From NCBI GenBank assembly GCA_035513135.1, contig DATKCQ010000002.1:1-46121 (forward strand): a stretch of DNA of 46,121 bases, given 5' to 3'. A model generated the notes under the pieces. The model worked only from the letters and a program-made list of their open reading frames with translations. It was not told where the DNA came from and made no database searches. Position numbers and translations under genes: made by a program. Of this stretch, positions 7,533-17,068 are shown in pieces (position 1 is the first letter of the stretch; each line of letters starts with the position of its first letter). Source of the DNA: Thermohalobaculum sp035513135 (GTDB lineage: Bacteria > Pseudomonadota > Alphaproteobacteria > Rhodobacterales > Rhodobacteraceae).

Positions 7533-8909
7533 TCAGGCCGCGGCGCCGAGCGTGACCAGGTTGCGCCCGGCCTTCTTCGAGGCATAGAGCGCCGCGTCCG
7601 CCCGCTCGAGCAGGCCCGCGGCCAGCTCTCCCGGCTCATAGAAGGCGAGCCCGATCGAGACGGTCAGGGAAAGCGGCGCATTCGAGCCCTGCGGGTGGAA
7701 CGCCGCGCGCTCGACGGCGCAGCGCACGCGCTCGGCCACCTTCGCAGCGCGCGCGCGGGGTATGTCGGGCATGACCACCAGGAATTCCTCGCCGCCGATG
7801 CGCGCCACCAGGTCGACGCCGCGCACGCTGTCGCGCAGCCGGCGGGCGAACTCGCACAGCACCGTGTCGCCGGCGGCGTGGCCGTGACTGTCGTTGATCG
7901 CCTTGAAGTGGTCGAGGTCGAGCACCATGGCGGCAAGGCAGCGTCCGCTGGCCTGCTGGCGGGCGATCATCAGATCCAGGTGGCTCCTGGCGTAGCGCCG
8001 GTTGTAGAGCCCGGTCAACGAATCGGTCGTTGCCAGCGCCAGGCTGTCGTCCATGGCGCTGCGCAGCCGGTCGGAATAGTGCTTGCGGCGCAGCTGGATC
8101 CGCAGCCGCGCGGTCAGCTCGGCAACGTCGGGCGGGAAGGACACGTAGTCCGCGACCCCCATCTCCAACGCCGTGTGCGCCTCCGACAGGCGGTCTGCCG
8201 GGAAGATCATCATCACCGGCGTCTGGCGCGTCTCGGCCCGGGCGCGAAACAGCGCGGCGACCCGCATCGGCTCGCCGTCCGCCAGCCGCGGCCCGATCAG
8301 GCAGGTGTCGTAGCGGTTCGAGTCGATCAGCGCGCGGGCTGCCGCCTCGCCCTCGGCGTTCTCGATGGCGCAGCCCAGCCGGGCCCGGATCTCGCGGGCC
8401 GCTTCAGCCGCCAGCTCGTCGCGCCTGGTGACGAACAGCACCGAGGACCCTTCGAGCCGGGGCTGCGCCTCGGGCGCGCTGACCTCGAGGCCAAGGAACC
8501 GCGAGGTCTCGTGCCTCAGCCGGAGCTCGTCGATCATCAGCTTCATGCGGATCAGGCTGGAGACCCGGTTGAACAGCGTGATGTCCGGGTAGGGCTTGGT
8601 CAGGAAGTCGTCCGCCCCGGCGTCGAGGCCCTGCAGCCGGCACTGCTGCCCGTCGAGCGCCGTGAGGATCACCACGGGAATGTGCATGGTGTCAGGCGAT
8701 TCCTTCAGCCGGCGGCAGGTCTCGAAGCCGTCGAGGCCGGGCATCATCACGTCGAGCAGCACCAGGTCGGGCTGCGCGCTTTTCGCCAGCGCCAGCGCCG
8801 CCTCGCCCGATTCCGCCTCGATCACGTCGTAATAGCTGGCCGCGAGCTTGACCCGGGCGCGCAGGCGGTTGGTCGCGACGTCATCGACGAGCAGGATCGT
8901 GCCGGGCAT
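7533..8909 (-). CDS. pleD: PleD-type response regulator/diguanylate cyclase
   Basis: A 458-residue REC-REC-GGDEF protein. The first receiver spans residues 1-120 with phosphoacceptor Asp53 in LVLLDVMMPGLDG. The second, degenerate receiver spans about 150-270. The cyclase domain spans about 290-455 with the signature GGEEF near 371-375 and the product-inhibition I-site RGVD five residues upstream. It makes cyclic di-GMP on phosphorylation. In alphaproteobacteria PleD controls the motile-to-sessile switch; that role is from family knowledge. The neighbouring divergent DUF3572 gene is its usual companion. The 3' flank carries repeats. Confidence 0.95.
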   Translation of the reverse strand: MPGTILLVDDVATNRLRARVKLAASYYDVIEAESGEAALALAKSAQPDLVLLDVMMPGLDGFETCRRLKESPDTMHIPVVILTALDGQQCRLQGLDAGADDFLTKPYPDITLFNRVSSLIRMKLMIDELRLRHETSRFLGLEVSAPEAQPRLEGSSVLFVTRRDELAAEAAREIRARLGCAIENAEGEAAARALIDSNRYDTCLIGPRLADGEPMRVAALFRARAETRQTPVMMIFPADRLSEAHTALEMGVADYVSFPPDVAELTARLRIQLRRKHYSDRLRSAMDDSLALATTDSLTGLYNRRYARSHLDLMIARQQASGRCLAAMVLDLDHFKAINDSHGHAAGDTVLCEFARRLRDSVRGVDLVARIGGEEFLVVMPDIPRARAAKVAERVRCAVERAAFHPQGSNAPLSLTVSIGLAFYEPGELAAGLLERADAALYASKKAGRNLVTLGAAA

Positions 8910-8940
8910 GCGAGCGAATCCGATTCCAGTGTTTCATTGG

Positions 8941-8968
8941 CTCGAGAAAGCGGCCCGAGAAAGCGGTT
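8941..8968. repeat. 14-bp direct repeat upstream of pleD
   Basis: Two adjacent copies of a CTCGAGAAAGCGGC-type unit lie 31-59 bp upstream of the pleD start, in the divergent promoter region shared with the DUF3572 gene. Confidence 0.8.
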
Positions 8969-9045
8969 GTTCTGCTGGCAAAGGAGACGCCACAAACGTT
9001 AATAGTTTCCTTCCACGACCGGGTTAATGCTCCGGCGAGGCGGAG

Positions 9046-9363
9046 ATGGAGAGGCGGATGCGGGCGCGAATCACGGCGGGGCGCATGGCGCGAGGCGAGG
9101 CGGAGACGCTCGCCGCGCGGGCACTGGCCTGGATGGCCGGCGACCGCGCGCTGACCGGGCGCTTTCTGGCGACGAGCGGGGCGGGGCCCGACGGCCTGCG
9201 CGCCCGCTCGGCCGACCCCGAGTTCCTCGGCTTCGTGCTCGACTTCCTGCTGGCCGACGAGACGGCGCTGCTGGCCTTCGCCGGGGCCGAGGGCGTGCGC
9301 CCCGAGCGCGTCGCTTGTGCCCGCGCCGCGCTGCCCGGCGGCAACCTGCCGAACTGGACCTGA
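9046..9363 (+). CDS. DUF3572 family protein
   Basis: A 105-residue protein matching DUF3572. It has an Arg/Ala-rich start, then ALAWMAGD, GRFLATSGAGPDGLRARS, FLGFVLDFLLADET and the typical end ALPGGNLPNWT. Function is unknown. It is small, soluble and helical, and sits divergent to pleD as in many Rhodobacterales. A second in-frame ATG at 9058 has a better-spaced GGAG and may be the true start. The HAD-like gene begins 6 bp after its stop, so the two form an operon. Confidence 0.87.
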   Translation: MERRMRARITAGRMARGEAETLAARALAWMAGDRALTGRFLATSGAGPDGLRARSADPEFLGFVLDFLLADETALLAFAGAEGVRPERVACARAALPGGNLPNWT

Positions 9364-9369
9364 GCGCCG

Positions 9370-10041
9370 ATGCTGACCGAGATCGAGGAGAGCCTGGACG
9401 CGCGGCTGCTGGCCCGGCTGCGCGCCGTGCCGGTCAGGGCGGGGGTGCCGCTGCTCGCGGTCGACGCCGACGAGGTGCTGGTCTATCTGGCCGACCACCT
9501 GGCGCGCTACCTGGAAGGCATCGGCTACCGGATGCGGCTGACGCACTACCAGCTCGAGGGGTCGATCTTTGCCGCGGGCTCGGACGCGCCGGTGCCGTTC
9601 GACGGCTGCCTCGAGCTGATCGACCGCTTCTTCGAGGACGAGACGCTGAACCAGCAGGCGGTGCCCGGCGCGGCCGAGGCGCTGGCCCGGCTGGCGCGCG
9701 CCGCGCAGGTGGTGGTGCTGACCAACGTGCCGGGCCACGCCGGCGAGATGCGGCGCGAGAACCTGGCGGCGCTCGGCATGGGCTACCCGCTGGTGGTCAA
9801 CGCCGGCGGCAAGGGCCGGGCGCTGCGCTGGCTGGCGGCGCGGGCCGAGGCGCCGGTGGTCTTCGTCGACGACTCGCCGCGGCAGCACGAGAGCGCGGCG
9901 CGCCGCGCCCCCGAGGTCACCCGCATCCACTTCGTCGGCGCCAGCCACGTGCGCCGCATGCACGTGGACAGCCCCGCCGCGCACCACCGCGTCGAGGACT
10001 GGGCGGACTGCGAGGCCGTGGTGCGCGCCTGCCTAGCGTGA
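9370..10041 (+). CDS. HAD-superfamily hydrolase-like protein
   Basis: A 223-residue protein with the haloacid dehalogenase motifs. Motif I is AVDADEVLVYL near residue 30 (Asp nucleophile and Asp+2), motif II is VVVLTN near 118, motif III is the Lys of GGKGRAL near 148, and motif IV is VVFVDDSP near 160. A helical cap lies between motifs I and II. A phosphatase role is likely; substrate unknown. It follows the DUF3572 gene by 6 bp. Its 3' end overlaps the convergent brnA by 9 bp, so no terminator separates them. Confidence 0.8.
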   Translation: MLTEIEESLDARLLARLRAVPVRAGVPLLAVDADEVLVYLADHLARYLEGIGYRMRLTHYQLEGSIFAAGSDAPVPFDGCLELIDRFFEDETLNQQAVPGAAEALARLARAAQVVVLTNVPGHAGEMRRENLAALGMGYPLVVNAGGKGRALRWLAARAEAPVVFVDDSPRQHESAARRAPEVTRIHFVGASHVRRMHVDSPAAHHRVEDWADCEAVVRACLA

Positions 10042-10341
10042 CTTCTGCGCCTTTATGTACGAGCGCAGCACCGCGTTGATCCGGGTCTGGTAGCCCCGCC
10101 CCTTGGCCTTGAAGAACTCGATTACGTCCTGGTCGAGCCGGATCGAGACCGCCTGCTTCGGCCGTGGCTCGACCAGTTCCGCGTTGGCCCAGTCGAAATC
10201 GGCGGCATCGCTCTCCGGGTCCGCGGCGATCCGGCGCTCGAGTTCTTCGTCGGTGATGGAGCGCAGCCGGCCCCAGTCCGTCCGGCCCCTGGCCTTACGG
10301 GCCTCCTCGCGGGAGATGCGCGTGATATGCTTCTCGCTCAT
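10033..10341 (-). CDS. brnA: BrnA family antitoxin
   Basis: A 102-residue antitoxin. The C-terminal half reads QAVSIRLDQDVIEFFKAKG and YQTRINAVLRSYI, the ribbon-helix-helix DNA-binding domain of BrnA. The N-terminal half is acidic and would wrap and neutralise BrnT. It overlaps the toxin gene by 47 bp and is translated from within it. BrnA and the BrnT-BrnA complex autoregulate their promoter in the studied family members. Confidence 0.93.
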   Translation of the reverse strand: MSEKHITRISREEARKARGRTDWGRLRSITDEELERRIAADPESDAADFDWANAELVEPRPKQAVSIRLDQDVIEFFKAKGRGYQTRINAVLRSYIKAQKSR

Positions 10342-10594
10342 GGCGTCTGGCCCTTCGTGCGGTGATGACCCTGATGGCGTCGCCGCGGATGGTGAAGATG
10401 ATGGCGATCTCTATCCCGTCGAGCAGGCCGACCGCGACGAAGCGCTTCTCGCCGTGGCCGCGTGACGCAGCGACAAGGACGTCGCCGTCAAAGACCCTGA
10501 TCGCGTCGACAAAGTCGATTCCATGCTTTTCAAGCGTTCGCTCGCGCTTCTCCTCGTTCCATTCGAAGAGTGCGGGATCGCTCGATGAAGCCAT
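10295..10594 (-). CDS. brnT: BrnT family ribonuclease toxin
   Basis: A 99-residue RelE-like ribonuclease toxin. The signature FEWNEEKRERTLEKHGIDFVDAIRVFDGD at residues 10-38 and the C-terminal IRVITARRARRHEREAY are typical of BrnT, including the basic catalytic patch. Type II toxin of the BrnTA system; it cleaves RNA and stops growth under stress. The order toxin-then-antitoxin is normal for this family. AAGGA lies 8 bp before the ATG. Confidence 0.94.
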   Translation of the reverse strand: MASSSDPALFEWNEEKRERTLEKHGIDFVDAIRVFDGDVLVAASRGHGEKRFVAVGLLDGIEIAIIFTIRGDAIRVITARRARRHEREAYHAHLPRGGP

Positions 10595-10702
10595 GTTTCA
10601 TGTCCTTGGTGATCGCGGTCATTTGGCTCATTGTCGGGATCCTCACACTTCGCGGATCGCTCAGCGAGCAGGTGCGCGCTCACTTGAAGCGTCCTCCAAA
10701 TC

Positions 10703-10718
10703 GTATATACAAATATAC
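10703..10718. promoter_or_regulatory. AT-rich palindrome between brnT and dnaG
   Basis: GTATAT-ACAA-ATATAC is a perfect 6-bp inverted repeat, followed by CATATAAAT. It is the most AT-rich spot in an otherwise very GC-rich window. It lies 109 bp upstream of brnT and 64 bp upstream of the chosen dnaG start. It could supply -10 elements in both directions or serve as a BrnA operator; the sequence does not say which. Confidence 0.5.
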
Positions 10719-10781
10719 ATATAAATCCGCATGGCGTCAACACCGCTTGCCGACTCGCCCGCCGCCCGCGATAGTCGCGCC

Positions 10782-12785
10782 ATGTCGCTTCCCCCGGGGT
10801 TCCTCGACGAGCTGCGCAACCGGCTGACGCTCTCGGCGGTGGTCGGGCGCAAGGTCGCCTGGGACCGGCGCAAGACCAACCCGGCGCGCGGCGACTTCTG
10901 GGCCTGCTGCCCGTTCCACCAGGAGAAGACGCCCTCCTTCCACGTCGAGGACCGCAAGGGCTTCTACCACTGCTTCGGCTGCAGCGCCTCGGGCGACGCC
11001 ATCACCTTCGTCATGGAGACCGAGAACGTCCCCTTCATCGAGGCGGTGGAGATGCTGGCGCGCGAGGCCGGCCTGGAGATGCCCGACGAGCGCCACGACC
11101 CGAAGGCCGGCGCGCGCAAGGACCGCCTCGCCCGGCTCGCCGAGGCGATGGAGGAGGCGGTCCGGCTCTACGGCCGCGCCTTGCGCTCGGCGGCCGGGCA
11201 GCCGGCGCGCGACTATGCGGCGCAGCGCGGGCTGTCGCCCGAGATCCTCAGGCGCTTCGAGATCGGCCATGCGCCCGACGCGCGCCAGCACCAGGTCCGG
11301 CACTTTCGCGACAAGGGGCTGCTCGACGAGGCGATCGCCGCCGGGCTGGTGATCCGGCCCGAGGACGGCGGCGCCCCCTATGACCGCTTCCGCGGCCGGC
11401 TGATGTTCCCGATCCGCGACGTGCGCGGGCGCTGCGTCGCCTTCGGCGCGCGGGCGCTCGCGCCGGATGCCCAGCCGAAATACCTGAACTCGCCCGAGAC
11501 CGAGCTGTTCTCCAAGGGCCGCACCCTCTACAACCACGGCCCGGCGCGCGAGGCGTCGGCCAAGGCCGGCACGCTGATCGTCGCCGAGGGCTACACGGAC
11601 GTGATCGCGCTGGTCGCCGCGGGCTTCGAGCACGCCGTGGCGCCGCTCGGCACCGCGATCACCGACGAGCAGCTCGCGCTGATCTGGCGCATCGCCGACG
11701 AGCCGGTGATCGCCCTCGACGGCGACGAGGCGGGGATCAAGGCGGCCGAGCGGCTGATCGATCTCGCCCTGCCGAAGCTGGCGCCGGGCAAGTCGCTGCG
11801 CTTCTGCCTGCTGCCGCCGGGGCACGACCCCGATGATCTGATCCGCGCCGAGGGGCCGGCCGGCATGCGCCGCGCGCTGGACGCGGCGCGGCCGCTCTCC
11901 GAGATGCTCTGGCTGCGCGAGACCTCGCACGAGCCGATCGACACGCCCGAGCGGCGCGCCGCGCTCGACCGGCGGCTGCGCGCCGCCATCGGGCGCATCG
12001 CCGACGCCTCGGTGCGCGCCCATTACGATGTCGATATCCGGGTGCGGCGCAGCGAGCTGTTCGGCACCGGCCGGGCCCAGCAGACCGCGCGGGCGGGGTG
12101 GGCCGGGCGGGCCGAGCGTCCCTGGCCGCGGCGCGACTGGGCCGGCCGCCCGCCCGGCCAGGGCCTTGCGCCGGGGCGCCCGATGCCCGAAACCAGACGC
12201 TCGGCCCTGGCACGGCCCGGGCCGGCCGACCCGCGCGGCGCGGCGCGGCTGCGCGAGGCGGGGATCCTGCTGATCGCCTGCCACAACCCGCACGCGCTGG
12301 GCGCCATCGAGGCCGAGCTCGAGGAGATGACCGTCTCGACGCCCGAGTTCGCGGCGATCCGCGACGCGCTGGTCGCGGCGCTGCACGAGGGCGCCGAGCC
12401 GCTGGCGGCGGCGCGCGCGCGCATCGGCGCCGACCCGGTCGAGCTGCTCTCGCGGCTGCCGCAGGCGCGCGCCCTGCCGCTGGCCCGGCCCGGCCGGCCG
12501 GCGGAGAAGGTGGCCGAGCTGCTGGCCGAGGCGATCGCCCGGCACCAGGCGGCCCTTGCGTTCGAGGCCGAGATCGCCGATGCGGTGCGCGAGCTCGCCG
12601 AGGCGGACGGAGAGGACTGGACCTGGCGGATGCGCCAGGCGCGCCTGCAGCTCCAGGAGGCGGCGCGGCTGGCGCTGGCCGGGGCCGGCACGGACGAGGA
12701 GGAGACCGTGAGCGAAATCCAACGCATGCTCGACGACGAGGTCTACAAGTCGAAAAAGCGCCGCGGGTCGCTTCCGAATCAGTGA
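10782..12785 (+). CDS. dnaG: DNA primase
   Basis: A 667-residue primase that makes RNA primers for replication. The CHC2 zinc finger is at the N-terminus with ligands Cys43, His46, Cys64 and Cys67 (CCPFHQEKTPSFHVEDRKGFYHCFGC in pieces). The Toprim core covers about residues 262-345 with VAEGYTDV and ALDGDEAG carrying the metal-binding acidic residues. A Trp/Arg/Gly-rich linker at about 425-475 leads to the helicase-binding C-terminal domain. The start was set at MSLPPGFLDEL because the upstream in-frame ATG (10731) sits almost on the AT-rich promoter-like element. rpoD follows in the same direction. Confidence 0.97.
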   Translation: MSLPPGFLDELRNRLTLSAVVGRKVAWDRRKTNPARGDFWACCPFHQEKTPSFHVEDRKGFYHCFGCSASGDAITFVMETENVPFIEAVEMLAREAGLEMPDERHDPKAGARKDRLARLAEAMEEAVRLYGRALRSAAGQPARDYAAQRGLSPEILRRFEIGHAPDARQHQVRHFRDKGLLDEAIAAGLVIRPEDGGAPYDRFRGRLMFPIRDVRGRCVAFGARALAPDAQPKYLNSPETELFSKGRTLYNHGPAREASAKAGTLIVAEGYTDVIALVAAGFEHAVAPLGTAITDEQLALIWRIADEPVIALDGDEAGIKAAERLIDLALPKLAPGKSLRFCLLPPGHDPDDLIRAEGPAGMRRALDAARPLSEMLWLRETSHEPIDTPERRAALDRRLRAAIGRIADASVRAHYDVDIRVRRSELFGTGRAQQTARAGWAGRAERPWPRRDWAGRPPGQGLAPGRPMPETRRSALARPGPADPRGAARLREAGILLIACHNPHALGAIEAELEEMTVSTPEFAAIRDALVAALHEGAEPLAAARARIGADPVELLSRLPQARALPLARPGRPAEKVAELLAEAIARHQAALAFEAEIADAVRELAEADGEDWTWRMRQARLQLQEAARLALAGAGTDEEETVSEIQRMLDDEVYKSKKRRGSLPNQ

Positions 12786-13044
12786 TTCGTTTCTTAAATA
12801 ACCATGCAGGCAGCCTGCGAATCGTCGATTCTCGGGGCCTTCGTGCTTATCTTGGGCATCCCGGCCCTTGGCCGCGCGGCTTTTGGACGAACGGCTTTTG
12901 GACGAACGGCTTTTGGACCAACGGGGACGGCTGCGCCACGAGAAGGCTGCGCCACGACGTGGCCGGCAACGCCCGAGCGGGGTGCCGAGCGGGATGCCCG
13001 GCCGGCCCGCCGCTCCGACCGCGGCCAGTGACGAAAGGTGCCTG
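12786..13044 (+). other. dnaG-rpoD spacer
   Basis: 259 bp with no established gene. It holds a short AT-rich patch (TTCTTAAATAA at about 12790), two small inverted repeats (12775-12789 and near 12818-12831, both built on GAATC/GATTC), a 15-bp tandem array and an open frame of 75 codons from 12804 to 13031 without a Shine-Dalgarno. A promoter for rpoD is expected here but cannot be fixed. Confidence 0.5.
12877..12921 (+). repeat. 15-bp tandem repeat upstream of rpoD
   Basis: Three copies of CGGCTTTTGGACGAA, the last with one change. The array lies 124-168 bp before the rpoD start. Confidence 0.95.
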
Positions 13045-15141
<2,097 letters not shown>

Positions 15142-15613
15142 TCCGGGCCCGGCCCGCGCCGCCCCGACCCGAAGGAAAAAGCCGTGTGCGGCAGCGGCAT
15201 CGCGGCCATGCGGGCCGGCGCGATTCGGGGGTGAGTCGCGGCGGCTGCGGCGCAAATTCGCGCACCGGCGGAGCGGCGAGGACCGCCGCTCGCGCGCCGC
15301 GTGTGGCACGGGTGCCGGCGTGGCACCGCATGATTTCCGCAAGCCATTTGAAACGCTGGATATTTTCAACTGTCTCCGACTGCGGGGCGCGCTTCGGGGT
15401 TGCGCGCGCGGGCCAGACAAGGCGAGAATGTGGCTGGATCGCGCGCCGGGCCCCCACTTTTCCGCCGGGCCGCGCGGTCCGCCGGGTGCACTTCGTTGTG
15501 GACTTCGTTTGTGCGTGCTTTTCAGGGCCCGGCCCTCTCCCAGCGTTGCGGCGTGACGACCCGAGGTGGATGGCGGGCGCCCGGCCGGGCTGCCCGTTTG
15601 GGAGGAGCAGGCC
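15142..15613. other. 472-bp spacer after rpoD
   Basis: No gene recognised. A GC palindrome CCGGGCCCGG follows the rpoD stop without a T tract. A 6-bp inverted repeat TTGAAA/TTTCAA with a 10-base gap lies at 15348-15369 in a local AT-rich patch and could be a regulatory site or promoter part for the next gene. Confidence 0.45.
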
Positions 15614-16699
15614 ATGGACGGAGCGCTGGAGCGAGCTTTCGAGGATCCCGCCGAGGGGGCTGCCGACGGGGCTGCCGACGGGGCTGCCGAGGGGGCCGGC
15701 GTCGATGGGATTCCCGCCGTGGTCCCCGCGGATGCGCAAGGATCCGCCCGAGACATCGCCCGAGACACCGCCCGAGACACCGCCCGAGACCCTGCCCGAA
15801 ATACCGGGCTCGCCTTTGCGGCGACGCTGCCGATGCGCGCGCTGCCGCGCTTCACGCCGGCCGATCTGCTGGCGGCGGTGAACCGGACGCTGGCGCCGGC
15901 CGGGGCGGCGGCGGCACTGGTGCTCGAGCTCACGCGATTCGAGCAGAGCGCCGGCCGGGCGCTGGTCTGGCATCGCCCGAAGGCGCCGCCGCGGGCCGGG
16001 CTGAGCGTGGCCGGCATCATCGTGCTGGTCGAGGGGTTTGACCGCCCGGCCGTCAGTGCGGCCAGCGCGGCGGCGCTCGACCTGCGGTTCTGGCCCGGCG
16101 GGGCGCGCGAACTGGCACGGGCGCACGGCCATGTGCGGGTGTTCGAGGCCGCGCCCGCCCTGGGCGCCGATTTCGATCACAATCACGACCGGGCGGCGGC
16201 GCTGACCGCGGTGGCCGCGGCGGTGGCCGGGCTGGTCACGGCGCCGGGCGTGGTCTGGGAGAGCTCGAGCATGGGGTTGCCGGCCAGGGCGCTCTCGACG
16301 GCGGTTGCGCAGTTGAGGCAGGGCGGGGCGCCGGCCGCGCTCTGGGTGAGCGCGGCCGGAGTCGGCGCGGGCGCGGGCGCGGCGGGCGGCGTGGCGACGC
16401 GCGGCCTCTACCCGCTGCTCGGCGCCGAGGTCGAGGTCCGGGCGCCGGGGCTGGCGCGCGCCGAGGCGGAGCGGCTGGCCATGGACCTCGCGGCCGAGAT
16501 CCTCGAGACCGGCCGGCCGCCGGCCGAGGGGTCGGCGCTGGACCAGAGCGGGCAAGGGGGCGCGCACGGGCGCGCGCACGGGGCGCCGCACGCCCGGCTG
16601 CGCGTGCGCTATCGCGACGCCGAGGCCGGCGGCCTACCGGCGGTGCTGCTCGAGGAGGACGGCGCCGGCGCGCCGCCACTGGCCGCCGGGGCCGCCTGA
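15614..16699 (+). CDS. DUF4261-like protein, paralogue 1
   Basis: A 361-residue protein of unknown function and the first of three related tandem genes. A repeat-built N-terminal tail (residues 12-61, G-A-A-D and A-R-D-T units) precedes a conserved domain. Anchor points shared with its two neighbours are FAATLPM-x-ALPRFTPADLLAAVN, GHVRVFEA, HDRAAALTAVAAAV, VVWESSS, ALWVSA and VATRGLYPLLGAEVEV. The spacing of W, the LW-x-x segment and TRGL resembles DUF4261, but assignment is from memory of the family and is tentative. GGAGGAG before 15614 fixes the start. No signal peptide or membrane segment is evident. Confidence 0.72.
   Translation: MDGALERAFEDPAEGAADGAADGAAEGAGVDGIPAVVPADAQGSARDIARDTARDTARDPARNTGLAFAATLPMRALPRFTPADLLAAVNRTLAPAGAAAALVLELTRFEQSAGRALVWHRPKAPPRAGLSVAGIIVLVEGFDRPAVSAASAAALDLRFWPGGARELARAHGHVRVFEAAPALGADFDHNHDRAAALTAVAAAVAGLVTAPGVVWESSSMGLPARALSTAVAQLRQGGAPAALWVSAAGVGAGAGAAGGVATRGLYPLLGAEVEVRAPGLARAEAERLAMDLAAEILETGRPPAEGSALDQSGQGGAHGRAHGAPHARLRVRYRDAEAGGLPAVLLEEDGAGAPPLAAGAA
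15649..15796 (+). repeat. Two 12-bp in-frame arrays in paralogue 1
   Basis: Four copies of TGCCGACGGGGC (15649-15696) and four of CGAGACACCGCC (15749-15796) build the N-terminal tail. The two arrays have unrelated sequences but the same unit length. Confidence 0.93.
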
Positions 16700-16806
16700 A
16701 GCGGGCAGGATTCGCACACGCCGCACACGAGCCCCGCACGCGTTGCTTGATCCGGTCAAAATTAAAACAAACTTATGAGCTTGCGTGAATAACCAGGCGA
16801 CAACCG

Positions 16807-16815
16807 TGATATAAT
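16807..16815 (+). promoter_or_regulatory. Extended -10 promoter element
   Basis: TGATATAAT is a consensus extended -10 box (TG-n-TATAAT). No good -35 hexamer lies at 16-18 bp, which fits an extended -10 promoter. A start near 16822 would give the paralogue 2-3 operon a leader of about 245 bases. Confidence 0.55.
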
Positions 16816-16928
16816 GTCGCTTGGCATCCGGCAGGGAACAGGCGGCGGAGCACGGGCAGCACGGGTCGGCAGAAGGGCGCGGCGGCCTGGACGATCTTTC
16901 GTTCGGGCCTGAATCGGCCCCGGGGGTC

Positions 16929-16964
16929 CGTGCAGCAGCCCGTGCAGCAACCCGTGCAGCAACC
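16929..16964 (+). repeat. 12-bp tandem repeat in paralogue 2 leader
   Basis: Three copies of CGTGCAGCAACC, the first with one change, lie in the transcribed leader about 105-140 bp before the start codon. Confidence 0.93.
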
Positions 16965-17068
16965 CGTGCGGGGCGCGTGCGGGGCTGGTGGGGAGGCCTG
17001 CGGGGCAGGCTCGGACGAGCCGGCCGCGAGCCGGGACGGACGGCCGGTCTGGTGACGGAGACGCGGTG

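Larger units (their letters stand above)
16700..17068 (+). other. 369-bp spacer between paralogues 1 and 2
   Basis: Contains a marked AT-rich patch (16755-16815), an extended -10 promoter, and a leader of about 245 bases holding a 12-bp repeat. An open frame in the leader ends in TGA that overlaps the ATG of paralogue 2 (TGATG at 17067-17071); it has no convincing start and is not called. Confidence 0.6.

Noticed and set aside
8999..9027. CtrA-type site upstream of pleD/DUF3572
   Set aside because: Two TTAA half-sites exist but are 21 bp apart rather than the 7-bp spacing of a CtrA box.
10570..10827. 85-codon plus-strand frame with an N-terminal hydrophobic stretch
   Set aside because: It is antisense to the start of brnT and runs through the AT-rich promoter element into dnaG; no Shine-Dalgarno and poor composition downstream.
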